The notes under the pieces were generated by a model, which was not told the origin of the DNA, made no database searches, and saw only the letters and a program-made list of their open reading frames with translations. The translations under genes were made by a program, and so were the position numbers. Shown here one piece after another: positions 27,897 to 36,300 of a stretch of DNA of 64,000 nucleotides (the first letter of the stretch is position 1; each line of letters starts with the position of its first letter). Origin of the DNA: Cupriavidus sp. IDO (GTDB taxonomy: Bacteria > Pseudomonadota > Gammaproteobacteria > Burkholderiales > Burkholderiaceae). The DNA lies in assembly GCF_000812465.1 (NCBI RefSeq), contig NZ_JWMA01000057.1, positions 1 to 64,000 on the forward strand, read 5' to 3'.

Positions 27897-29362
27897 TTGC
27901 CGACCCTCGCGAAGTAGTCGCCGAGCAGCTCGGCTTCATCGGGCACGTATTCGGCGATGGGCACGGCAATGCGCGTGATGTTGAGGTACTGACGCCAGCC
28001 GAGGTTGTCCGAAAAGTTGTTGCCGCCCCAGGTGCCGCAGCCCATGGACAGCGAGAACGGCAGGCCGTTGTCGAAGTTCCCGCCCGTGGCGAAGCAGTGC
28101 GCCTGGTTGACGATCACGCGCGCCACCGGCAGTTCCACCCCGAGCTGCAGCGCCTGGCGCGGGTTGGCCGTGTGCAGGCTGACGGAATGGCCGGCACCCA
28201 TGTAGCCGTAAAGCCGCGCCACACAGTCGACCGCTGCGGCAAAGTCGGCGGCGCGGTACAGCGTCAGCACGGGCGAGAGCTTTTCCCCGGAGAACGGGAA
28301 GTCGCTGCCGACGCCGGCTTCCTCCACCAGCAGCATGGTCGGCTGCTGGTCGCGCACGCGTTCGAGCCCGGCAAGCTCGGCAACGCGCCGCGCGCTCTGC
28401 CCCGTGGCCTTGCCGGCGAGCTTGCCGTCCTGCCACATCAGCGCCTGCAGCCGCGCTTTTTCGGTCGAAGTGAGCAGCACGCCACCAACCGAGGCCAGCG
28501 CCTTGAGCATGGGCTTGTAGACCGCGTCGAGCACTACCAGGCTGTTTTCCGACGAGCAGCTGGTCGCGTTGTCGAACGTCTTGGAGCGCACGATCTTCGC
28601 GGCGGCGGCGTCCAGCGCGGCGCTGGTGTCGATGATCGAGGCCACATTGCCGGCGCCCACGCCGAACGCCGGCGTACCGCTGGTGTAGGCCATGCGCACA
28701 TTGGCCTGCGATCCCGTGGCGACCACCAGGTCGACCTGCCGCATCAGTTCCGCCGTGGCCGCTTTCGAGACCGGTGCGGGCAGCATCTGCACGAGGTCCG
28801 CGGGCAGGCCGGCCCGGGCGAATTCGGCATGGATGAACGACAGCAGCAGCTCGCACGTGCCCTGGCCCTTCGGCGATGGCGCGACGATCACACTGTTGCC
28901 GCACTTGAGCGCGTTGATGATCTTGTTGACCGGCGTGGCCGCCGGATTGGTGGACGGCGTGATGGCCGCTAGCACGCCCACCGGGCGCGCGATCTCGGTG
29001 ATGCCCGTAGCCGCGTCCTGTGCGATCACGCCCACCGTCTTGCGGCCGTGCAGATCACGCAGCAACCCGAGCGTCTTGCGGTGGTTCTTGCGGATCTTGT
29101 CTTCCACATTGCCGAGCCCCGTGTCGGCCACGGCGCATTCCGCGAGCTGCCGGTTTCGCGCGGGCTCCATGATGGCCCACGCGGCCGCGGCCACAGCCGT
29201 GTCGATGGTGGCCTGGTCGGCCCGCGCGAACTCGCGCTGCGCCTGCCTGGCCCGCGCCACGATCGCGGTGACGGTCTGCGCCGTCTGGTCGGGCTCGAAC
29301 GCTGCCGCTTGGGGCAAATCGGGATTGTTGGACTGCCGGTGACGCAGTATTTGCACACTCAT
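27893..29362 (-). CDS. sauS: SauS, acylating sulfoacetaldehyde dehydrogenase (probable)
   Basis: This 489-residue enzyme is a CoA-acylating aldehyde dehydrogenase. The catalytic cysteine is C269 in NATSCSSENS, and residues 132-165 carry the cofactor region (AAITPSTNPAATPVNKIINA). Together with SauT it reduces sulfoacetyl-CoA to sulfoacetaldehyde, which is then normally split by sulfoacetaldehyde acetyltransferase (Xsc), whose gene is not in this window. I placed the start at 29362 because GGAG stands a few bases upstream and the reading further up is not conserved-looking. It is the first gene of the sauSTU operon and diverges from sauR. Confidence 0.85.
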   Translation of the reverse strand: MSVQILRHRQSNNPDLPQAAAFEPDQTAQTVTAIVARARQAQREFARADQATIDTAVAAAAWAIMEPARNRQLAECAVADTGLGNVEDKIRKNHRKTLGLLRDLHGRKTVGVIAQDAATGITEIARPVGVLAAITPSTNPAATPVNKIINALKCGNSVIVAPSPKGQGTCELLLSFIHAEFARAGLPADLVQMLPAPVSKAATAELMRQVDLVVATGSQANVRMAYTSGTPAFGVGAGNVASIIDTSAALDAAAAKIVRSKTFDNATSCSSENSLVVLDAVYKPMLKALASVGGVLLTSTEKARLQALMWQDGKLAGKATGQSARRVAELAGLERVRDQQPTMLLVEEAGVGSDFPFSGEKLSPVLTLYRAADFAAAVDCVARLYGYMGAGHSVSLHTANPRQALQLGVELPVARVIVNQAHCFATGGNFDNGLPFSLSMGCGTWGGNNFSDNLGWRQYLNITRIAVPIAEYVPDEAELLGDYFARVGK

Positions 29363-29534
29363 GGATCGACTCCGCGGTTTGGACGGTGGGGTCGGCGCGG
29401 CTGCCGCGCGTTGCTGGCTACGCGGCCGGGTGCGCTGGCCCCGGATCGAATCTAGTAAAGCCAGCGGAGCAGCTCGTCTCAATTTGTGCGCTTTCGCGAG
29501 CGCGGTACCGGGCTGCAATGCAGAACGCAGTTTT

Positions 29535-29555
29535 CGGGACGCCCTGGGCGTCCCG
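29535..29555. promoter_or_regulatory. 21-bp palindrome between sauS and sauR
   Basis: CGGGACGCCC-T-GGGCGTCCCG is a perfect inverted repeat with a one-base centre. It lies 21 bases before the sauR start and about 170 bases upstream of sauS, where an IclR-family regulator that controls itself and the divergent operon should bind. A GC-rich hairpin in the sauR leader is the other possibility. Confidence 0.75.
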
Positions 29556-29575
29556 GAATCCTATAAATTGAATCC

Positions 29576-30334
29576 ATGAGCAATCATTCGAACGCCGCCG
29601 CCGTGCGCGCCTTCCGCATCCTCGAGATCCTGTCCATGGCAGAAGGGCCGCTGTCGCTCGCGGCGATCGTGCAGGAGATCGGGCTGCCCAAGCAGACGGT
29701 GCATCGCCTCCTCAAGCAGCTTGAGAGCACGTGGCTGGTCTCGCGCACAGCGGGCAGCCGGTACTACGAATGCTCGTCACGCGTGCGGCAGTTCGCGGTC
29801 AATGTGCTGATGCAGGCAGGACCCGCGGCGGCGCGTCACGCGATCCTTCAGCAGCTTGTCGACAAGGTCGGCGAGACCTGCAACCTGACCATGCTGTCGG
29901 GCGACGACGTGGTCTACCTGGATCGCGTGGAAACACAGTGGCCGCTGCGCATGCACCTGCAGCCCGGCTCCCGGGTACCGTTGCACTGCTCGGCCAGCGG
30001 CAAGCTGCTGCTGGCGTTCCTGCCTTGCGCGCAGCGTGAACGGCTGATTGCGAGCCTGCCCTTGCGCGCGCAGTCGGCGAACACCATCACCGATGTCGGA
30101 GTGCTGCGTGCAGAGCTGGCCGAGACGCGGAGGCGTCGTCTTGGCGTCAACAATCAGGAGAACCTGCAGGGGATGATCGCGGTCGCGGTACCGGTCATGC
30201 TCAACCGCAATCGTGCCTGCGCGGCCATCGCCGTGCAGGCACCGTTGGCGCGGATGACGATGGACAGGTTGTTCGAGTTCGTGCCGGATTTGCGACAGGC
30301 GGCGGAGGAGATGGGGACAACATTTTGTGAGTGA
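29576..30334 (+). CDS. sauR: SauR, IclR-family regulator of sulfoacetate genes (probable)
   Basis: The 252-residue product has the IclR winged helix-turn-helix (FRILEILSMAEGPLSLAAIV, LPKQTVHRLLKQLE) and the IclR effector domain (VYLDRVETQWPLRMHL, PLHCSASGKLLLAFLP). It is transcribed divergently from sauSTU, as sauR is in the described cluster of C. necator. No clear ribosome site precedes the ATG; a TATAAA sequence lies about ten bases upstream, so the message could be nearly leaderless. A palindrome at 29535-29555 is the best operator candidate. Confidence 0.85.
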   Translation: MSNHSNAAAVRAFRILEILSMAEGPLSLAAIVQEIGLPKQTVHRLLKQLESTWLVSRTAGSRYYECSSRVRQFAVNVLMQAGPAAARHAILQQLVDKVGETCNLTMLSGDDVVYLDRVETQWPLRMHLQPGSRVPLHCSASGKLLLAFLPCAQRERLIASLPLRAQSANTITDVGVLRAELAETRRRRLGVNNQENLQGMIAVAVPVMLNRNRACAAIAVQAPLARMTMDRLFEFVPDLRQAAEEMGTTFCE

Positions 30335-30483
30335 GGGTGGTGTCTGGCGGTATGCCCGCCGGGCACGACACCCGCGCACCAGACCCCGGAATGGCTTTGT
30401 CACGTTGGCAGGCTGGTCGCGGGGCGCTGCACCTACCGAGCCCCGAGACCTTTACTTCGATGTGCAACTTCGAATCAGTCAGG

Positions 30484-30935
30484 CTATCTGGCGGAGCCGC
30501 GCAGCGCTCCGTCACTCTTCTGCAAGGGATCCGAACCAGCCGGGCCAATCAGTGCAACAGATAGCGCGGAAACCAATCCTGCAAAAACAACGTAGGCGCA
30601 GATCTGCCAGGGTTTGCCGCCGCCGGACTTCAGCAGCGCCGTGGCGATGATGGGCGTGATGCCCGAGGCGAAGATTCCCGAGAACTGGTAGACGAACGAG
30701 ATCCCGGTGTAGCGCACCTTGGCATCGAACAGTTCGCAGAACAGCGCCGCCTCGGGGCCATAGACCGCGGCATAGAGGATGCCGAACGGCACCACGATGG
30801 ACAGCCACAGCAGCATTGTGTTGCCGCCGCTGTTCAGCATCAGCCAGAACGCCGGGAAGGCCGACAAGGCTGCCAAGGCTCCGAAGCGGGCCAGGCCGCC
30901 CCGCGCCCGGGAAGCCACGCCGGCCAATCGGGCAA
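30484..30935 (-). pseudogene. MHS-family MFS transporter, C-terminal part only
   Basis: The minus strand encodes about the last 150 residues of a metabolite:H+ symporter-type carrier (AALSAFPAFWLMLNSGG, IVVPFGILYAAVYGPEAALF, VRYTGISFVYQFSGIFASGI). The N-terminal two thirds are missing: upstream of about 30935 the frame loses similarity and runs through the adjacent ProQ/FinO gene on the other strand. Nothing suggests it is functional. Confidence 0.8.
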
Positions 30936-30949
30936 AGCCGGTCGATCCG

Positions 30950-31369
30950 GTGGTCCACGCGATCGCCAGGCTGCAACGACGTTTTCCGCTAGCCTTCCCG
31001 AAGAATCCGGCACCCAAGGTACCGCTCAAGATCGGCATCTTCGAGGATCTCGTCCCCTGCGCGCAGGATCTCTCCCTGAGCGAGGCCGAATTGCGCGAGG
31101 CGATCCGGACCTGGTGCCGCGGCACTCGCTACTGGGCTTGCCTCATCGAAGGCGCATCGCGGATGGATCTGGCCGGCCAGGAGGCCGGGCATGTCCGACC
31201 GGACGATGCAAAACGTGCGCAGCAACTGCAAGCGAGGAAGGGTAAAGCCGTGGAGACCTGCGTCAGAGCAAAAGGCGCACTAGGGAAGCGGGGCAGGAAA
31301 GTTGATAGCAAAAGACCGGAAGGAAGCAGAGATGAAGATCGAAGCATCGCCAGTGTCGGAAACGACTAG
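30950..31369 (+). CDS. ProQ/FinO-domain RNA-binding protein
   Basis: The frame encodes a ProQ/FinO domain, an RNA-chaperone fold common on bacterial chromosomes and plasmids: LQRRFPLAFPKNPAPKVPLK, GIFEDLVPCAQD, LREAIRTWCRGTRYWACLIE, then GHVRPDDAKRAQQLQARK, followed by a basic, charged tail to residue 139. The domain looks complete. The start is uncertain; a GTG at 30950 lies just before the conserved part and has no good ribosome site, and the frame stays open into the back-to-back MFS remnant. It may therefore have lost its original start and promoter at the junction near 30940. Confidence 0.75.
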   Translation: MVHAIARLQRRFPLAFPKNPAPKVPLKIGIFEDLVPCAQDLSLSEAELREAIRTWCRGTRYWACLIEGASRMDLAGQEAGHVRPDDAKRAQQLQARKGKAVETCVRAKGALGKRGRKVDSKRPEGSRDEDRSIASVGND

Positions 31370-31535
31370 ACGAGATGCAAACGCGCTGGGAAGCTGCGTG
31401 CAGCGGAAATTCGCGTCAGCTTCAATCTGGACGGACGCTATAGCATCGGCCCTGACCTGGACGATGTAGCTGTCGGCGCAGGACCGCTCGCAGTCGACGA
31501 CGAACAAAGCCGTCGACGGACGAGAAGGTGTATCG

Positions 31536-31760
31536 GTGGGCATGCCGGAAGTATCCGAACCCTTTCGCGATCACAGTCGATGGCCAAATGCCTTCTTCGC
31601 CAATCTTGGGCTGTTCACGATGTACGAGGCTCATCAATTGGCGCGCCAACCGATGTGGAAACAACTGACTGGAGAGCCCGTCGCGGGAAAACCGCACACC
31701 GGGTTCGGAGGGAGGGGACGGCGAAAGCCGTTTCCTACCCCTATCCGGCGGCCAGTTAGG
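31536..31760 (+). mobile_element. 3' remnant of a group II intron
   Basis: The end of an intron reverse transcriptase/maturase frame (SRWPNAFFANLGLFTMYEAH, then a stop-free tail) is followed at about 31672-31740 by sequence like the 3' structured part of bacterial group II introns (GAGAGCCCGTCGCGGGAAAA and the GGTTCGGAGG element, then a GGCGAAAGCC hairpin and CCTACCCCTATC). The reverse-transcriptase core is missing. The remaining bases from 31370 to 32044 show no gene. Confidence 0.7.
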
Positions 31761-32044
31761 GCCAGTCACGTCGCGGTGGTGACTGGCCGGTTCGGCGCCA
31801 ACATGAGACACCCACCGTAATACCTTGCGTTCGAGGCTTGTCACGTTGGCGCTACCGTGTCCCGCAAATTGAGGATCTCGGTTGATGGGATGCCAAGTGT
31901 GCATCGGAAGTATGGTCGCACGCGATCGCCGACGTTCTTTCGGATAGCCGAGGTGTAGCGAAATGATCGTTACGTCATTGCTGGCGCCAGCATTTCCTGC
32001 CCCGCTGTCACCGTCTATCGAAACCCGACTCGCCTCCCGCCCAG

Positions 32045-33418
32045 TCACCTTCGCGTCTTTAGTCGACGATACAGCGTGCGTTCACTCATCCCGAGGTGTT
32101 GAGCGAGCGCGCTGCGTGTCCCGGAGAACTCCTCTGCGAACCGTACAAGCTCACGAGCTGTAAGCTCGCCACGCGCTGAAAATGAGGGTGAGCCCGTGCT
32201 GCTGCCCAGATCCGCCGACTCCGCCGCCACCATGTCATCCGGCAGATGTTCGATCCGAATCACCCCGTCGTCGGCCAGCAGGCAGGCGCGGTCGAGCACG
32301 TTGCGCAGTTCCCGGATATTACCCGGCCAGGAATAGGTATGGAGCCTCGCGAGCGCGTCCGCTGCAATGCTGAACTTGCGGCCCGCAGTGCCTTGTGCGT
32401 TACCGATACGCTGCAGTATCGATTCGACGAGCAGCGCGATATCGTCGGGGCGCTCGCGTACCGCCGGCAAGTTAATCGGAAATGCACTGATGCGGTAGTA
32501 GAGGTCCTGGCGGAAGCGGCCATCGTCAATCATTTTGCGCAACGGTTTGTGCGTCGCCGCCACGAGCCGGAAATCCGCGCGTAAGCTCTCTATACCGCCG
32601 ACCCGGCGGAACGTGCCGGATTCGATGAGCCGTAGCAGCTTGACCTGCATCGATAGTGGCACATCGCCTATTTCGTCGAGAAGCAGCGTTCCGCCTTGCG
32701 CGGTCTCGACCAGACCCGGTTTGCGCGCGACTGCGCCCGTGAACGCGCCTTTTTCATAGCCGAAGAGTTCGGTCTCGAACAAGGCCTCCGTGATGCCGGA
32801 GCATTCGACAACGACAAATGGGTGTTGCGCGCGCTCGCTTGCCTCATGGAGGGCACGTGCGAACAGTTCCTTGCCGGTTCCGGATTCTCCGAGAAGCAGG
32901 ACCGGCAGCATCGAAGGGGCAACGCGATGCAACGCGGAGATCGCTGCGTTGAACGCCGTCGAGCGCCCGACCAGACCTTCCGCGCTGGGCGTGGCGGACG
33001 CGCCGCGCACCGTGGCGAGCCGCTCGACATAAGCCACTACCTCTCGCTGCGAATTGAATATCGGCCGCAATTCGACATCGACATGCTCCGGTCCGCGAGG
33101 CGTGTGATGAATGTGGAGCACGCGGTCGGGGCCACGCAGCTCAAACGCTCGTTTCATCGGACAGTGCTCGCCCGCCAGGTCGCAAGGAACGTCGTAGTGA
33201 TGCGACACCTGATAGCACTTGCGGCCGACGTGGGGCTGGCTGGCGATGCCGAACTGACGTTGATAAGCAGTGTTGGCGGCAAGGATGCGGTACTCGGGAT
33301 CGAGCACGATCATCGGTTGAGCGTCGTGCTCCAGATACGACACCAGCGCATTGACATCCGGCGCTTGAGGCGCCTCAGCCGAGGTCGTGACAAGGGGTGC
33401 AATGGGTATGACCGGCAT
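32045..33418 (-). CDS. fisR: FisR-like sigma-54 activator sensing sulfane sulfur
   Basis: This 457-residue enhancer-binding protein has an N-terminal PAS-like sensor, an AAA+ domain (Walker A GESGTGKE at 177-184, GAFTGA loop at 224-229, Walker B near 243-250) and a C-terminal Fis-type helix-turn-helix ([20 protein letters not shown]). Three sensor cysteines, C68, C79 and C86, have the same 11- and 7-residue spacing as the persulfide-sensing cysteines reported for FisR of Cupriavidus pinatubonensis. It diverges from pdo and sqr, the genes FisR activates there. The ATG at 33418 was chosen; a GTG four codons upstream behind GGAG is possible. Confidence 0.9.
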   Translation of the reverse strand: MPVIPIAPLVTTSAEAPQAPDVNALVSYLEHDAQPMIVLDPEYRILAANTAYQRQFGIASQPHVGRKCYQVSHHYDVPCDLAGEHCPMKRAFELRGPDRVLHIHHTPRGPEHVDVELRPIFNSQREVVAYVERLATVRGASATPSAEGLVGRSTAFNAAISALHRVAPSMLPVLLLGESGTGKELFARALHEASERAQHPFVVVECSGITEALFETELFGYEKGAFTGAVARKPGLVETAQGGTLLLDEIGDVPLSMQVKLLRLIESGTFRRVGGIESLRADFRLVAATHKPLRKMIDDGRFRQDLYYRISAFPINLPAVRERPDDIALLVESILQRIGNAQGTAGRKFSIAADALARLHTYSWPGNIRELRNVLDRACLLADDGVIRIEHLPDDMVAAESADLGSSTGSPSFSARGELTARELVRFAEEFSGTRSALAQHLGMSERTLYRRLKTRR

Positions 33419-33464
33419 TGAGGGTTTCACGGCGGGGACACTCCAGTAGACATGACACGTCGAT

Positions 33465-33502
33465 ACTGCCACAACTGCCACTTGACTGCCAGAACTGGCA
33501 GT
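33465..33502. promoter_or_regulatory. Repeated ACTGCCA sites, likely FisR enhancer
   Basis: ACTGCCA occurs at 33465-33471, 33474-33480 and 33485-33491, and the third copy forms part of the 18-bp inverted repeat ACTGCCAGAACTGGCAGT (33485-33502). The cluster lies about 110-145 bases upstream of the sigma-54 promoter of pdo, a usual enhancer distance, and just upstream of fisR, so it could serve both activation and autoregulation. Confidence 0.75.
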
Positions 33503-33560
33503 CCTCGCTTCCGGCCGGCGGTATGAGGACGGGCCTCGCCACCTCCACACTAAAAATAAA

Positions 33561-33574
33561 TTGATATAAATCAA
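33561..33574. promoter_or_regulatory. Perfect FNR/ANR box
   Basis: TTGAT-ATAA-ATCAA matches the FNR/ANR consensus TTGATNNNNATCAA at all ten defined positions. It lies between the enhancer repeats and the sigma-54 promoter. This suggests oxygen-linked control of the sulfide genes or of fisR. Confidence 0.75.
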
Positions 33575-33590
33575 ATAGATACGCAACTTC

Positions 33591-33624
33591 AATCAAAATA
33601 TTGATGTGCTGGCATGCCTTTTGC
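33591..33624 (+). promoter_or_regulatory. IHF-like site and sigma-54 promoter of pdo
   Basis: AATCAAAATATTG (33591-33603) fits the IHF consensus WATCAANNNNTTR. Next to it TGGCATGCCTTTTGC (33610-33624) has GG and GC twelve bases apart, as sigma-54 promoters require (TGGCAC-N5-TTGC). The pdo start codon is 49 bases downstream. The order enhancer, IHF site, -24/-12 element is the standard sigma-54 arrangement. Confidence 0.85.
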
Positions 33625-33672
33625 CATGGTTGACCAACCCTGCCCTAAAAGCACCCTTTGACTGAGGAGAGG

Positions 33673-34560
33673 ATGTTGAATACCACTAGCGCCATGCAGG
33701 TCGAAGGCTTCTTCGAGCCCGGTACCTCGACGATTAGTTACCTATTGTTGGATGCCCGCACAGGCGGCTGCGCATTGGTCGACAGCGTCCTTGACTATGA
33801 CCCGAAGTCAGGCCGCACCTCCACGACGACAGCCGACACGCTCGTCTCTCGCGTTCGCGAGCTTGGCGCGAAGGTCGAGTGGCTGCTCGAAACCCACGTG
33901 CACGCCGACCATCTGTCCGCCGCGCCCTACCTAAAGAAACGACTCGGCGGAAAGATCGCGATCGGCGCGCAGGTGACGCGCGTGCAAGACGTGTTCGGCA
34001 AGCTTTTTAACGCCGGCTCGGGATTCGCCCACGATGGCAGCCAGTTTGATCACCTGCTCTCCGACGGCGAAACACTCACCATCGGAGCGTTGCAGGCGCG
34101 AGCTATTCATACCCCAGGCCATACGCCCGCCTGCATGACCTATGTCGTCAGCCACGGCGCACAGACCACGGCCTTTGTCGGGGACACCCTGTTCATGCCC
34201 GACTACGGCACCGCGCGCTGCGACTTTCCCGGCGGCGATGCACGCACGCTCTACCGGTCTATCAACAAGGTGCTGAGCCTGCCGGCTGACACCAGGCTGT
34301 ACTTGTGCCACGACTACCAGCCTGGAGGGCGCCCGTTGCAGTTTGTCAGCACGGTCGCCGAGCAACGCGCGCACAACATCCATATCCGCGACGGTATCAG
34401 CGAGGAGGCCTTCGTCGCGATGCGCACCGCGCGCGACGCGACACTGAACACGCCCGTACTGATGCTGCCGTCCGTGCAGGTAAACATGCGCGCCGGGCAT
34501 CTGCCCGAACCGGAAGACAACGGCGTGCCGTATCTCAAGATCCCTCTCAACGCAATCTGA
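33673..34560 (+). CDS. pdo: Persulfide dioxygenase (MBL fold)
   Basis: The 295-residue product is a metallo-beta-lactamase-fold persulfide dioxygenase, which oxidises glutathione persulfide to sulfite in the cytoplasm. The metal motif HVHADH is at 75-80, a further ligand H150 is in HTPGHTP, and D171 is in VGDTLFMPDYG, followed by ARCDFPGGD, which is typical of the PDO/ETHE1 group. The ATG at 33673 follows GAGGAG; a TTG five codons earlier is less likely. It is the first gene of the sulfide operon, driven by the sigma-54 promoter upstream, and lies 36 bases before sqr. Confidence 0.9.
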   Translation: MLNTTSAMQVEGFFEPGTSTISYLLLDARTGGCALVDSVLDYDPKSGRTSTTTADTLVSRVRELGAKVEWLLETHVHADHLSAAPYLKKRLGGKIAIGAQVTRVQDVFGKLFNAGSGFAHDGSQFDHLLSDGETLTIGALQARAIHTPGHTPACMTYVVSHGAQTTAFVGDTLFMPDYGTARCDFPGGDARTLYRSINKVLSLPADTRLYLCHDYQPGGRPLQFVSTVAEQRAHNIHIRDGISEEAFVAMRTARDATLNTPVLMLPSVQVNMRAGHLPEPEDNGVPYLKIPLNAI

Positions 34561-34596
34561 GCCGGCGCACCCGGCTCATGCAATCAACATGAGCAA

Positions 34597-36267
34597 ATGA
34601 TGGATATCAAGAAACTAACGGCTGAACTGGCGGTATCGAAACAGATTGCAGCATCCGATTTGCGTACGATCGCGGAAGCCGGCTTTCGCACTCTCGTCTG
34701 CAATCGCCCCGACGGCGAAGGCGCCGACCAGCCCAACTTTAGCGAGATCGAAGCGGCGGCCCGGGAACAGGGTATCGAGGCCCACTATCTGCCCATCGAG
34801 TCCGGCAAAGTCGGCGACGCCGATGCTGTGCGGTTCGGCGAATTGATGCGCGCGCTGCCAAAGCCGGTGCTCGCCTATTGCCGCTCCGGGATGCGCGCCG
34901 CGACGCTTTGGGCGTTGTCCGAAGCGCCTCGCCGGTCGATGCCGGACATCATCGCCGCCGGCAAGGTAGCAGGCTATGACCTATCCGCGCTGACGCGGCG
35001 CATCGCCAACGGCGGCAAGGTGCCCATCGACGTTGCCGTGGCCAGTCATGACATCGTGATCGTCGGTGCTGGCGCCGCCGGCGTGGCGACCGCCGCGAGC
35101 CTGCTTGCGCGCGACCGCAGCCTCGACATCGCCATCGTCGATCCAGCCAGCGTTCACTATTACCAACCCGGCTGGACCATGGTTGGAGCTGGTGTGTTCA
35201 AACCTGAAGTCACCGCCCGCGAGATGGCCGCCGTGCTTCCGCGCAAGGTGCGCTGGATCAAGGCCGCCGTGGCCGCATTTGAGCCGGAACAGAACTCGGT
35301 CATCCTCGAAGGATGCAGGGTGGTGAACTACAGGCAGCTCATCGTGTGTCCGGGGCTCAAGCTGGACTGGCATGCCATTGAGGGCCTCGCCGACACCCTC
35401 GGCCAGAACGGCGTGACCTCCAACTATCGCTACGATCTCGCTCCCTATACCTGGCAGCTCGTGCGTGAGCTCAAGGGCGGTCGCGCGCTGTTCACGCAAC
35501 CGCCGATGCCGATCAAATGCGCCGGGGCGCCCCAGAAGGCCATGTATCTGTCTTCGGATCACTGGCAGCGGTCAAGTCGGCTCGGGCAGATCGACGTCGA
35601 GTTCTACAATGCCGGCGCGGCGTTGTTCGGCGTGGCCGACTACGTGCCCGCCCTGATGGAGTACGTCAGGCGCTACGACATCGCACTGAACTTCGGCTTC
35701 AACCTGAGCGCGATAGACGGCCCAGGCAAGACGGCGACTTTCACGCGCTCACTCGCGAGCGGCAGTGTGGAGACCGTCACGCGCGAGTTCGACATGATCC
35801 ACGTGGTGCCGCCGCAGAAGGCACCGGACTTTGTCCGCGCCAGTTCTCTGGCCGACAAGGCGGGCTGGATTGACGTCGACCCTGCGACGTTGCGCCACAA
35901 GACCTACTCAAACGTCTTCGCGCTCGGGGATGTCGCGAACACCGCTAATGCGAAAACCGCTGCCGCCGCGCGCAAGCAGGCACCCGTCGTCGCCCACAAC
36001 GTGCTTGCCTCCCTCGGGAAAGTCAAGGGCGTGGCGGCATACGACGGCTATGGCTCGTGCCCGCTGACCGTCGAACGCGGCAAGATCGTGCTCGCGGAAT
36101 TCCTCTATGGCGGGAAGGTCGCACCATCCATGCCGACCTGGCTGATCGACGGCAAGCGCCCGTCGCGACTCGCGTGGCTGCTGAAGGAGCGCATCCTGCC
36201 GCCGGTTTACTGGCACGGGATGCTCAAGGGGCGCGAGTGGCTGGTGCAGCCGGAACTCGTGGGCTAA
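34597..36267 (+). CDS. sqr: Sulfide:quinone oxidoreductase fused to a phosphatase-like domain
   Basis: This 556-residue protein joins two parts. Residues 1 to about 140 form a DUF442/BLH-type domain with a CX5R loop (CRSGMRAA from C95), like that of dual-specificity phosphatases and rhodanese relatives. The remainder is a sulfide:quinone oxidoreductase: FAD motif GAGAAG (157-162), catalytic cysteines C308 (PIKCAGAPQK) and C488 (GYGSCPL), and the second FAD motif ALGDVANT (442-449). SQR oxidises sulfide to polysulfide or persulfide and passes electrons to quinone at the membrane. The persulfide is then the substrate for PDO. The start could be either of two adjacent ATGs. Confidence 0.9.
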   Translation: MMDIKKLTAELAVSKQIAASDLRTIAEAGFRTLVCNRPDGEGADQPNFSEIEAAAREQGIEAHYLPIESGKVGDADAVRFGELMRALPKPVLAYCRSGMRAATLWALSEAPRRSMPDIIAAGKVAGYDLSALTRRIANGGKVPIDVAVASHDIVIVGAGAAGVATAASLLARDRSLDIAIVDPASVHYYQPGWTMVGAGVFKPEVTAREMAAVLPRKVRWIKAAVAAFEPEQNSVILEGCRVVNYRQLIVCPGLKLDWHAIEGLADTLGQNGVTSNYRYDLAPYTWQLVRELKGGRALFTQPPMPIKCAGAPQKAMYLSSDHWQRSSRLGQIDVEFYNAGAALFGVADYVPALMEYVRRYDIALNFGFNLSAIDGPGKTATFTRSLASGSVETVTREFDMIHVVPPQKAPDFVRASSLADKAGWIDVDPATLRHKTYSNVFALGDVANTANAKTAAAARKQAPVVAHNVLASLGKVKGVAAYDGYGSCPLTVERGKIVLAEFLYGGKVAPSMPTWLIDGKRPSRLAWLLKERILPPVYWHGMLKGREWLVQPELVG

Positions 36268-36300
36268 CCCAGCGGCTGCTCGCGACCTTTCGGATTGAAG

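Noticed and set aside
28097-28972. Long plus-strand frame opposite sauS
   Set aside because: Histidine- and arginine-rich reading typical of an antisense shadow; sauS on the other strand is certain.
30335-30400. Possible terminator after sauR (GGTGTC ... GACACC)
   Set aside because: The stem is interrupted and no T-run follows, so termination cannot be supported.
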